DNA of 64,000 nucleotides. Origin: Filobasidium wieringae. Its lineage: Eukaryota > Basidiomycota > Tremellomycetes > Filobasidiales > Filobasidiaceae. The notes under the pieces are model-generated. The model searched no databases and was not told the DNA's origin. It worked only from the letters and a program-made list of their open reading frames with translations. Below, one piece after another: positions 1 through 14,728 of the stretch (within the stretch, counting starts at the first letter, position 1; each line of letters begins with the position of its first letter). Location: the NCBI GenBank assembly GCA_001600055.1, contig BCIV01000006.1, forward strand, positions 806,001 through 870,000. The letters run 5' to 3'. The position numbers and the translations under genes were made by a program.

Positions 1-1539
<1,539 letters not shown>

Positions 1540-2068
1540 TATGAATTGGATGTATGTATCGAGGTGTCAGGTGTATGTGGTAGGAGTGGGTAGCGAGCAG
1601 ATGAGTAGGTAGTAGGCAGTAATTGACGAAATGAAAAGAGCTTTTGATCCGCATAGCGCTCAGCGTGTTTACTTCGTCATCCATCCGCTCCTTGCGTGGG
1701 TTCACCTGGAGTCTGAGGTCTGATCCTAACACGGCAACCACCGGACCGGGGTAAATCTGGAATGAACTCGCTCGATAGGTCGCGCCATTACATCCGGCTT
1801 GGTCTCTTCACGAATGGTCGGACCGTCTCTGCAATGGCTGCACACCGGCAGTCGACAGTGCATGAGGCTAGGCGAATGCCCCCGACAGGACAAGATAGTC
1901 ATGATCCATTCATCAACGCTCAACGCTGGTCTATGCTACGCAAATACACGCAATGCTAATTGACAATGAAGTCCTTCCTTGCTCAAATCACCAAACGGAC
2001 GACAACCATCGTTCTCGATAAAAGTCCGCCACAGGTCGTCGCCTCTCGATGATAGTAGTTCTGACCCA
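1540..2068. other. Intergenic: PGI1 promoter / 3' flank of next gene
   Basis: 529 bases between the PGI1 start codon and the stop codon of the upstream minus-strand gene. Only short frames are open and none looks like protein. It must hold the PGI1 promoter and the 3' UTR of its neighbour. I recognise no specific element. Confidence 0.5.
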
Positions 2069-2939
2069 TCAGGGATAGAAGAACGTTTCTCGAGACTTGG
2101 CATAAGCTTCTTGACCGCCCACTGAAGGATTCAAATTGATCAGTCATCTGCCGGTGTTGTTGGTGCAATCCAGAGCTTCCAGCTGAATGCTTACCGTCTG
2201 GGTCGAGGACAGTGAGGGCTCCTCGAGGCTCTGACCTTCCTGAAGGACCAGCGCCGTCGCGTATGGCCGCAAGGAAGGCACCCTCTAGGCTGTAGATCTC
2301 AACCCTTTGCATGTCAGTCACAATTGGTTTAAAGCTTCACTGCCGAGTCTCACCTGGAATCATACTGGACGTTCTGGTTGGTAAACCAAAGTCGGTACTG
2401 GGTGGATTTCTTGAACGTAGGAGCATCCGTCAATTCCCCTCGTTCGGCCTGAGTGAGCTTTCTGATCCCACTATAAACAGAGTAACGATAAGCACTAGGC
2501 CTCACTTCCTGCGGTCGAATGACTCGGTTTCGACTTGCCCTAGAACCAAATAGGCGGAGTCCTTGCCAGTATCCCCAAACGCCCAATCGTATCCGAAATT
2601 AACCCCCCCAGTGTTCGCGACAGCGTTGGATCCATCCATACACCAAGGAGCATATGCATCTGGGATGTCCCAGCCCGAAACCCCGCTCTTCCTATCTTGG
2701 ATACGCTGGTCGATGTTATCGTAAAGAGCAACAGACACGCATCCACCGCCAGTGAAGACTTGACCCTTATAACCGATTAGACCTGTACACATTCCGGCGT
2801 CCCACGCTCCCGCTCCGCTGAGCCATGTGGCGTCCCTGAGAGTCAACCCAGAGGTCAAGCGTTGGACGTCAAAAGCGGCGGCATTTCCTGATAAGAGGAG
2901 AAGGGCGATCGGTAGCCAGGCTTTGAAGAAGTTTGACAT
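2069..2939 (-). CDS. Secreted protein of unknown function
   Basis: Four exons (2939-2506, 2470-2354, 2304-2195, 2121-2069) join to 238 codons ending in TGA, so 237 residues. The N-terminus (MSNFFKAWLPIALLLLSGNAAAF) is a textbook signal peptide with a hydrophobic core and small residues before the likely cleavage site. No membrane segment follows, so secretion or wall association is expected. The mature part is rich in Gly, Asp and aromatic residues (for example YDWAFGDTGKDSAYLVLG) and has few cysteines (C in MCTG, GGCVS, PWCMDG). The first intron is only 35 nt. I do not recognise the family; the mix of Trp, Tyr, Gly and Asp would suit a beta-sandwich extracellular domain, but that is a guess. 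Confidence 0.75.
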
Positions 2940-3463
2940 GTTCTCTGGTGAGCGCGACGTCAGGTAAATGTAGGTGTACTTGCTTGTGATCGTAGATTTG
3001 TTATGCAAACATGCGGAATTGATCAACGTCTGCATGCCCCATTCGCATCTCCTGGCTTATATACCCTGTCAGAGCGTATTGTTTGTTGCATGCTGCGGAT
3101 GAAACTCCTTTGACGGAGACACGTTCCATCCTTTGAAACTGATACGCCCTCCCTTTGGTGGCAACCCGTCTAATCATCATCCCGAAGGAAACGGTACGAA
3201 GCCTGGTCGATCAAGGGGGTGAGGCGTGGATTGGACGTTCAAGATGCCTTGGCACGACTGATCAAGGGGGACAATATGTGAAACGCTATAGGGTTCTTGG
3301 CAGACACGCGTATCAGAGAAGTAGACCCAGCCGACAAGTCGCAAGTCGACACATCGAAATTTTGAAAACCATTCATAGGAGCGGTAAAATAGTAGTAGTG
3401 TAGTAGTGATACATCGTCGATTTCCCTCCCAAGCTAATCTTAGTCGTGCTTGTCTTGGGGGTA
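2940..3463. other. Intergenic
   Basis: About 520 bases between the start of the secreted-protein gene and the stop codon of TIM9, both on the minus strand. It holds the promoter of the former and the TIM9 3' UTR. Short frames here carry no recognisable protein. Confidence 0.5.
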
Positions 3464-4074
3464 TTACTTTTGTCCTTGCATCTGCTCTGCGTTGTGTTCT
3501 GCGAATCTTGCACCTGTGAGAGTGGAAAAGCGATCGGTTAGGACGAGATGCAGAAGGTAGAGAGGACGGAAAAAGGAAGAAGGCGAAAAAGGAAGAGGAC
3601 GACAGACGTACCGACTCGTTCGCTGTGTTTCATGAATTTCGTTACGCACATCTCGGTACAAGCGTTCTACCACAGGACAGACATCCGCTTAGCTCTCCTC
3701 TCTTCCTCTATACACTGCCTTGCATGGCTTGTAGATCTCTGCCCTTGGGCCCTTGACTCACCTCCTTCGTGGTCAGAGCTCGGCTGGTAAAGTCGGTAAC
3801 ACAACTGTTGAAGCATCGCTCGACCAATCCAGAGTAAAGTTTCATGAAGTCTTGCATTTGCTTCTTCTCGATGATCTGTCGGATACGATAGGATCAGATA
3901 TGAATGAAGGAAATGGATGCTGAGCGGGCATAATTTCGAGGTGAGTTGAATGTGGGACTTACTTTAGTCATAGCTGCCTGCTCGGCAGGGGAGAAGTTTG
4001 AGAAATCCCTAGGATTCGATCGCCAAGTCAGCTTTGTGTAGTCTTTGAAAAAGCCACTATCCATATACGCACAT
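3464..4074 (-). CDS. TIM9: Mitochondrial import chaperone Tim9 (start codon split by an intron)
   Basis: Small TIM of the intermembrane space; with Tim10 it forms the hexameric chaperone carrying hydrophobic carrier proteins to the TIM22 complex. Exons 4074-4073, 4008-3963, 3875-3762, 3666-3612, 3513-3464 give 267 nt, 88 residues. The twin CX3C signature is present: CFNSC, then CTEMC, about 15 residues apart, followed by [21 protein letters not shown], the Tim9 C-terminal helix. The N-terminus reads [14 protein letters not shown] only when the exon ending in AT is joined to the G at 4008, so the first intron (4072-4009) interrupts the initiator ATG. The length matches fungal Tim9. The gene is divergent from the acyl-CoA dehydrogenase gene across about 340 bases. 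Confidence 0.9.
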
Positions 4075-4410
4075 GTTCGAAGTTTAGGGTTGATCTGTCT
4101 TGACGATTCGAGTAGGGCAATACCAGACTACGGACTCTGTCTAAGATTTGGAGATGCACAGGTTCAAGAATATCGAAAAGGTCATGGCGATAAGATTACG
4201 TAAGCGGACAGTGCAAGAAGTGAGCCAAGCGGACATGAATGGGGGATATGTGTCCGCGAAGAGCCGGTTACATTGTGTACGGACGTGACCGCATAACCGG
4301 TTACCTTCCTGGATCAAGCTCGAATACAATACTAACCTTGACCTCGAATCGACTTCCTGCGACCATCTCAACCAGCTCAGCCACTCACACACGCACCATT
4401 CGTGTATATC
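4075..4410. promoter_or_regulatory. Divergent promoter, TIM9 / acyl-CoA dehydrogenase
   Basis: 336 bases separate the two divergent start codons. Visible structure: a perfect 10-bp palindrome TAACCGGTTA at 4294-4303; the octamer CCGGTTAC twice in the same orientation (4264-4271 and 4298-4305); and AAGCGGACA twice near 4202 and 4227. Whether any of these is a factor site is not known. Confidence 0.4.
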
Positions 4411-6307
4411 ATGTCTACTGTGCAAGCATCATCTCACCCCGTAGCAGCCTACATCGGCGAAGGCACATGGTCGTTTGTAAGTATCCCTCCCTCTTCATAC
4501 ACCCCACGCCACATTGGTCGATTTCTAAACACCCTCTACATAGATCGAACCCCGTTTCTCCGAGTTCGCCAAGAAAACTCTGGAGAACTTGATCGATTTC
4601 TTGGAAACCGAGTGTCTCCCTGCTGAACATCTGTACCACGCCCAGATTCCCCACGATCCTATCAAGCGATGGAAGGTCGTTCCTCCTATCATCGAGGAAC
4701 TCAAAGAAAAGGCAAGGAAGAGGGGCCTCTGGAATCTCTTCTTGAGCAAACTTCATTATCCTGAGCATGGGGTTGATCTCACCAACCTCGAGGTAAGTTG
4801 TAGGTTCCACGAGTGAATCGGCCTTTTGCTCATTGCCACCTCTCGTAGTATGCGGTTATGGCGGAGATCATGGGCCACGCTCCACTCATTTGTCCCCAGG
4901 CTACCAACTGTGCCGCTCCCGACACAGGCAACATGGAAGTTCTTGCGCGGTACGGGAACAAGGCTCAGCAGCAGAAATACTTGTTGCCTCTCTTGGCCGG
5001 AAAAATCAGGTCAAGTTTCGCTATGACGGAATTCGGAGTGGCTTCTAGTGATGCAACGAACTTGAAGGGGACAAAGATTGAGAGGAGAGGGAATGGAGAG
5101 GTCGTGATTTCTGGTAGAAAATGGGTCAGTAAAGATGCATGGATTGAGAAAGTATATGAATGCTGATCGATTCAGAATCTGTTGGCGATCGTAGTGGATC
5201 TCCGGTGCAGGCGATCCAAGGAACGAAATCCATATCCTGATCGGTAGGTGGTACCCGCTCTGGCTCTTGTTTCTTACTGGATCTAATCTCGCTTGTTCCC
5301 GCTCAGGTCTATCCGACCCTTCAAACCCCTCACCTCATAAGAGGTATACCATCGTCCTTATCCCTCCTTCAGCAAAGGGAGTGACGATTGTCCGTCCCAT
5401 GCAAGTCTTTGGATACGACGATGCCCCTGAGGGACATTGCGAGGTTGTTTATGATAATGTGGTGGTGAGAGAAGAAGATTGTTTGGTTGGAGGATGGGGA
5501 AGAGGATTTGAGGTTAGTTCTAGAATTAATGATAAATCGGAGAAACGATAGACTGATTTTTTCGGTTTGGATCCGGCAGATCATCCAAGGCCGACTTGGG
5601 TAAGTCCTTCGATCCATCAGTAGTAGAGGCGTTTCATGCTGACGATCGCGATCGCTGGTAGACCGGGAAGGATTCACCACTGCATGCGCTCTATTGGAAC
5701 AGCTCAGCGAGCATTAAACATGATGCTCGAAAGAGTGTCTGACCCTATTCGAGCTACCTTTGGGAAGATGTTGAAGGAGCACGGAACGATTATTGCGGAT
5801 ATCGCCAAGTCCAGAGCGGAGATCGATTCTGCTCGTTTACTCGTTCTTACCGCCGCTCATCGAATCGATGTCGCGCGGGCCAAGGGGGCCATGAAGGATA
5901 TCGGAATCGCTAAAGTAAGCCTACTTTCATTCAATCACAGCGTTTGAATCGTACTGAGAGACGTGGTATAGTTTACGGTGCCTGCCATGGCGCTCAAAGT
6001 CGTTGATCGAGCTATGCAAGCGTTCGGCGCGGAAGGTATTTGTCAAGACCAGCCCCTAGCTCAGATGTGGGCCGGATTGAGGACTCTTCGATACGCTGAT
6101 GTAAGATACGCGATTGTGCACTCGGTTTTCTTTGCTCATGCTCATGTTTCGTATCACTTTCAGGGCCCGGATGAGGTCCATATGCTTCAGATTGGAAGAC
6201 AAGAGCTGAAACGTGTTCCCGACTTGAACGCGCGGACCAAGAAGATCAACGAGAAGAGACTCTTACTGGAGAAGGCTAGCGGCGAGAAGGTCCCTGCCAA
6301 GCTTTGA
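4411..6307 (+). CDS. Acyl-CoA dehydrogenase, ACAD10/11-like, predicted peroxisomal
   Basis: FAD-dependent acyl-CoA dehydrogenase for fatty-acid beta-oxidation. Nine exons (4411-4476, 4544-4792, 4849-5124, 5195-5243, 5307-5512, 5580-5599, 5662-5914, 5972-6100, 6164-6307) total 1392 nt, 463 residues, including a 20-nt micro-exon encoding IIQGRL. Family features: an N-terminal helical domain with LYHAQIP; FAMTEFGVASSDATN, where the flavin and substrate carboxylate bind; KWWISGAGDP; QGRLGPGRIHHCMR; and the C-terminal [32 protein letters not shown] helix pair. The last three residues are AKL, a good PTS1 signal, and no mitochondrial presequence is seen, so a peroxisomal location is inferred. The substrate chain length cannot be told. 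Confidence 0.92.
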
Positions 6308-6731
6308 GTCAATAAAACAGATTTTCAAACAGCAAAAGGAAGGAGGCCTTGCGAAGCTTGTGATTTGTATTTTTGAATTGTCTGAAGTTTGTCCTTGAAA
6401 ATCGTGTCATTGTAGGAAAATGTACCAATATCCACATCAGTATTCAAACGGGCGCCACACACATGGGGAGATGATCACTGTAGCCTAGATTTGCGACGAA
6501 ATTCGCTAGGCTGTATCCCGAACTGATGCCCAGCAACAGCAAGCGTACGTTGGCTACTTTGGAATCGCTGAGAGGTGTTTCCGCCGTTATCCACGCTAGG
6601 TAAAGCTCAAGAAAACGGACTGTGACTACAGCGATCGAGAAAATGTATACATGTCAAGTTTCGTAACTAAATTAGGGTAATCACAACGCAGTTTTGCTTT
6701 TCATCGAACATGATTGCTTGTCTAGTTTCGT
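6308..6731. other. Convergent 3' region
   Basis: 424 bases between the stop codons of the acyl-CoA dehydrogenase (+) and CDC48 (-). An AATAAA hexamer lies at 6311-6316, just after the dehydrogenase stop. Otherwise AT-rich with no coding signal. Confidence 0.45.
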
Positions 6732-10014
<3,283 letters not shown>

Positions 10015-10347
10015 GGTTGCTGAATTTATTCTTGATTTAGATTAGCTTGGAAGGTAGATCGAGACGATCGAGGCCAGATATATGGCTGATCCGACTGATG
10101 TGTTGTGTTGGTAGTTGTTTGCAACTCTGATTTATTCAATCAAAGAGGCGATAGGAACAATCGAAAGGAGATGTGTGACTGAGAGGATGAGTAAGAGTAT
10201 AGGAAGTTGCCTCTGTAACTTGCAACAATCGAACATGGAATGGGCTCGAAGGGCAACACCCTCGTAAGCGTCACCACACGTCATTTGATAAAGCGCGTAC
10301 ACCGCGGATCGTCTGCTGATTACAATGCAGATAGGGGTAGGTGAATC
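10015..10347. promoter_or_regulatory. CDC48 upstream region
   Basis: 333 bases between the CDC48 start codon and the stop of the upstream SET-domain gene on the same strand. It contains the CDC48 promoter. I see no recognisable element beyond AT-rich patches. Confidence 0.4.
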
Positions 10348-12587
10348 TTATCGCTCTTCCATCTCTGCCAAGATATGCAGAATCACTTCTAAAATGCGGC
10401 GTTCCTCGACAACAAGTTTGATAGCCGAGTGTTGTAACGGCGACTGCAATCTTGAGACCTACCATAAAAATCGTATATCAGACGGACGCTCGAAACTGAT
10501 CGTGGCTCTTTGGAATAACTTACCTCAAGGGCGTCAAACAGCTCCGCGGAGTCTAATCCGCTCTTCCATAGTCGATCCTTACGCTTCTTTATCAATTGAG
10601 AGAGATGTTGGATGTGAGTCCTTTCATCTTCGTTCAGGTCAGACCAACTTCTCTCCTCGATCCCCACATCGGCGAATGATTGTCTTGATCTTTTAGCAAT
10701 TTCGACTAGTTCCTTTCGCGACTTCGAGTCGAGCTGTTCTTTTCGTATTCCTGCGGCGAACGACGCCCAGAAGAGAGGAGCCGACAACTGTCCATCCCCG
10801 TTCACGTACAACGAGTCTCTTGGAGCTTCCTCCTGCTCCAAGTCACAAATCAAGGTTGAGCCTGCTTGATTAATAGCAGGTGGATCGAGAGCACACAGTG
10901 ATTTCCACAATTTCCGCCTCGGCTCGCAATCTTCGAGATCAGGATCAAGGACTTCTTTTAGATCCCACATGATACCTTTTCCTAGAGCATCGCCTGTCTC
11001 GTCCATGAAACCCCATTCGTTCAACGTCTTTGCCCAACCGGTGTTGTCGCCGTACGTATTGTAAACTTCTTCGCCGGGAGCGAAAGGAGTCTTCACCGTC
11101 AGATCAAGAGTATTCCGCGATGGATCCATATACGATTGAATGACTTGTGGATGAAGGTGAGCCAGACGTTCAGCAACTTTAATGGTCTCACTTTGAGGTT
11201 CCTCCGGGTCTACTGGTCTCTCGTCAACGATAAGATCGTGTTCGCAAGTGGCTAGTGAGCCGCAGTTGTCGCATACGAAGTCATCTGACTAAGAGATCCA
11301 GGGATGGTCAGCAATCGATAACCTGAAGCTTGTGATTCCTTATGCGCACCTCAAAACAGACATGGTTGTCTTCTCTATGGTTGAACAAGTCGGCCAGTGG
11401 GACCAACGCAGCTCCATGGTAAACATCAACCTGAAACGCTCTCGAGGTGACTATAGCGTAAGATCGCATCGTCTCGGTAAAAGTTGGAGGAGCAGGTGCC
11501 GTGGAGGTGACAGGGAAATGTTGCGAAGTCGCTCTCCAATAGGTCATGATCTCTAGCTGAAGGATGGAAAGACTAAGCCAACGTATTCTATTCCTGCATC
11601 TTGCTGAATGTAACTAACGTTTGACCGCTCTTCACGCTGCATGCGCCTGAGTTCTCGATCTACCTCCGTTCCTTCTAGTATGCCTAGACCTGTTTGACCA
11701 TCTTCTCCAAACAGATGCCCCCACAAAGGTAGGATAGGTATAGGCTCGCGCGGTAATGATTGCAGGTAACCGTACCATCTTGAAGATTTCCCTTGACGGA
11801 ACTCATATAGCAAACTCAGCGTGAGCTGCAACATGAGGGGGATCTGCCGCCAGGTCTTCGTTGGTACCAGATCATGGAAGGAGGAGGATTGGACGGACAG
11901 AATAGCAGAACGTGGTATTCTACAAACTGTGCGGTTTCACTTCAATCTGACCGAATTGTACCTAAGCTCAATAGAACGCACCTACTTCCATGGGTACTCC
12001 CGTTTCTTTAGCCACTACACCCCATCCTAGTGCTTCTCCGAGATCTTCAACTTTCAGCTTATCTGATATCCAGATCCCTTCCTTTTCAAACCATTCGAGC
12101 AGCACTGTCAATGATGCTGGTTCGATTTGGACTGTTGATTGTTCCTTTTGCTTGCCCTTCCCCGCTCGTGCTAGAGGAAAGGGTTCTGACCGGCATTTGT
12201 CAGCGGTAGTGATGGCCTTGGGCATATTGAGCCTGTTAACAATTATTGGTTTTTGTGATCGATCATCAGAAATTTCAGAAACAGCCAGAAGCAGTGATCC
12301 GATCTTTGAAAGCCTGCTGAAATTCTTGCTTTGAGCGCTCGAAATCTCAGCTAGCTCCGGCGACATCCGACAACTTTGTACACTTTCCGGAGCAGTTCCT
12401 AAGTCACTCAGATCAAAGATCTTCAACGGCTTCAGCCCCAGTGTTGGTCCAGGGTCTTGCCGTGGCAAGAGCTCGTCCGATTCAGGTCTGTCTTATCCGA
12501 TGAAGTTAAGGAAGTGAATAAGTCTCGTCAACGTCTTTGATTGGATACTTATCTAGCCCCTCATTGCCGTTGAGACGGGTCCATCTG
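10348..12587 (-). CDS. SET-domain protein lysine methyltransferase (RKM/SETD6/LSMT type)
   Basis: Non-histone lysine methyltransferase of the split-SET, Rubisco-LSMT-like class, which in fungi mostly modify ribosomal proteins. Clear exons: about 12490-11982, 11926-11619, 11556-11350, 11288-10524, 10458-10348. Landmarks: an N-SET segment with LGWGVVAKETG and CRIPRSAILS; the SET core PLADLFNHR (AdoMet-binding NH pair) and APGEEVYNTYGDN (catalytic Tyr region); then the helical C-terminal substrate-binding domain, ending EVILHILAEMEER. A Cys-containing insert (CDNCG, then ATC) follows the NHR motif. The first exon is uncertain: an in-frame stop lies just upstream, and ATG at about 12587 joined through a GT-AG intron to PESDELLPRQ gives a workable MDPPESD start. 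The exact substrate cannot be read from sequence. Confidence 0.85.
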
Positions 12588-12737
12588 GCCAGGACTTCTT
12601 ATAGTCAAGATCCGATACAACGGAAGCCAAAAATTAAGGTCTACACCATGTACACCTACAATCCCAATACATAATTACACAATACATCGAATATCGCATT
12701 GAAAATCTATATAGGAACCAATCGAGCTGCGCCTTTC

Positions 12738-14552
12738 CTATGCTGCTTCAGTGCTCCTCTGCTGATCTGCCTGTTCTTGCCCCACTTGACCTATTGGATG
12801 AGTCAACGGGGCCGCAGGTCTGAGCTTTGCTAGTCTTTCCCGTACCTCCTTCTCTTGCTCGTCGAAGGAATGGTCTTGTAAAGCGTTCCTCTCGTCACCG
12901 CCTGTCGACTGCTTCTGACCGGCGCCATCTGCCTTGTTCGCATTGATCAAGTCCTGCAACTCTGCCTCCATAGCGTCATCGTCCGCTTCCGCGGCCCAAC
13001 TTGTTCCTTGTACAGCGGTTTGTCCCCCACTCTGGATAGCTTGATCGATCTCGTCTTGATCAGCCAAAGCTTCAGCAAGCGCGTCCATAGTAGCCTCGAC
13101 CTTTTCGCGTTGCAATGCCGGGTTAGATAGAACCGCTCTGAGAGTAGATGTTGAGGTCTCGTAGGCCTTCAAGATCTACAGCAGGCAGAAGCGAACCAAG
13201 TTAAGTGGAGCCCGAAAAGTATCATTTGTTGCCCAAAACTTACCTCTACGTCTCCTTGAGCGCCGTCGATGCCTCTAAGTATTGTTCGAAGTTGCTCGGC
13301 AGTACCGATTCGTTTTTCCAGGACGCTCTCAAGCTGCTTCTTGGATTTCAAAAAGGACAAGGCAATAGTTTTTTGCCCTTGTTTCAGGTAGGAGGCAACT
13401 TTCGCTTGGACACTGGGATGGCGGTTTGCATTGAACAGGCAGTAGTCTTAGGATATTAAGGATCAGCTTACCCTAATAGCTCTTGATTGATAGCCTCAAC
13501 TTGCTTGTCGAGCTTTTCGAGGGTCGCGATAATTGCCACAGTGCCTCGATCTGCCTCAGTGATCACTTGCTCCTGCACTGAACTACCTTCAGGCACTATT
13601 TTGTAGACCTAGCAAGAATAACGGACGTCGTCTGATCAGCCAGTAGGTTACAGGCATGAATGTTCAAACGTACCTCGCCTTTCTCGTCCGAGACGAGAAC
13701 GCCTTTATCTCTGCTAAGATACCTCAAGAGGATTCTGCAGTCTCCCGACGATATTCTTGCCTTGCGAGAAGAAGTACCTTTCAGACGAGACGACAACAGA
13801 GACTCCCCGTACCGAGCATTAAAGGTTTGAACTGTCAACAGTTGTGCGGAATGGGTCACAGGAGGCTCTGCGCTCAGTGATTTCATAAAGGCAACAGATG
13901 CCTCCTCGACTAAACCAAGGTGAACCAAGCTCGTGCCATTGAGCTTGGCCCACATCTTGGTTTCAGAATCCACTTTTGCCTCATCTCCTGAAGCAGATCC
14001 AAAAGGATTCAGTTTAGACATGCCCCACCAAAGAGGTGCCACTATGAACCTTGAAGCGAGAGATGGCGGTTGAGCAATCGGGTGAGGCGAGTTCATAAAG
14101 GTATTCAAAGCGATATATTTTGGAGGCTTCTTCGACAAATCGTGTTGCTATGCAGGCAACTATCAGGAGTAGATAGCGAAAGCGTACAACATCAGGCTTA
14201 CTACAACTCCGGCTAGACCTTTCGGGCGACCAGTGCCGGTTAGAGCGCCTGGTGTCCATTCGAAAGCCTTGGCTATTCCTTCTTGATCGGCCTTGAAGCT
14301 CAGTTTATCGTCTCCGGTACCGCTCAGGTCTTCTCTATCGCCGCTTGGTGTGTTATGTTTGGACAACAGACCTTCTCTGAGGGCTTCTTCAAAAGCGGAC
14401 GACCACCATTTAAGATTGGCTTCGTATCCGGCAGGATTAGTCACTTGCTGATTGGAAGTGAAGGTATAGAGAGCTTGCAATCGGTTGGTCGATGGCGACA
14501 CAAGAGCATTGGAGCTTTCAATCAACTCGGGAAAGGAAACAGGACTGGACAT
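12738..14552 (-). CDS. CHM7: ESCRT-III-like protein Chm7 (CHMP7)
   Basis: Snf7-superfamily protein acting at the nuclear envelope, where it is recruited by LEM proteins to seal or survey faulty nuclear pores. Begins MSSPVSFPELIESSN at 14552 and ends TEAA at 12738 over about five exons. The first half (to about residue 250) is the family's winged-helix-like N-terminal region, with LKWWSSAFEEAL, WTPGALTGTGRPKGLA and FIVAPLWW. The second half is the charged Snf7 core, with EQVITEADRGTVAIIATLEKL, ALSFLKSKKQLESVLEKRIGT and EATMDALAEALADQDEID. The acidic tail carries ELQDLINA and EVRERLAKLR, similar to MIM-type helices. The layout matches CHMP7/Chm7 rather than the smaller Snf7 or Vps20. Confidence 0.85.
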
Positions 14553-14728
14553 GTTATCATAGAGATGACGAGGTTGTGGACTACTGTAAAGGAGGTCTCA
14601 AGAGCAACTGATCATAATTGATCGCTTGTACTCATCATTTGACCTGATCTCCGTCGCGCTTCCTTTTGTTTACTATGTGACAAGCTCTTCATATCGATCA
14701 TATCTAAGCTAAGTACAAGAGCTGCAGG

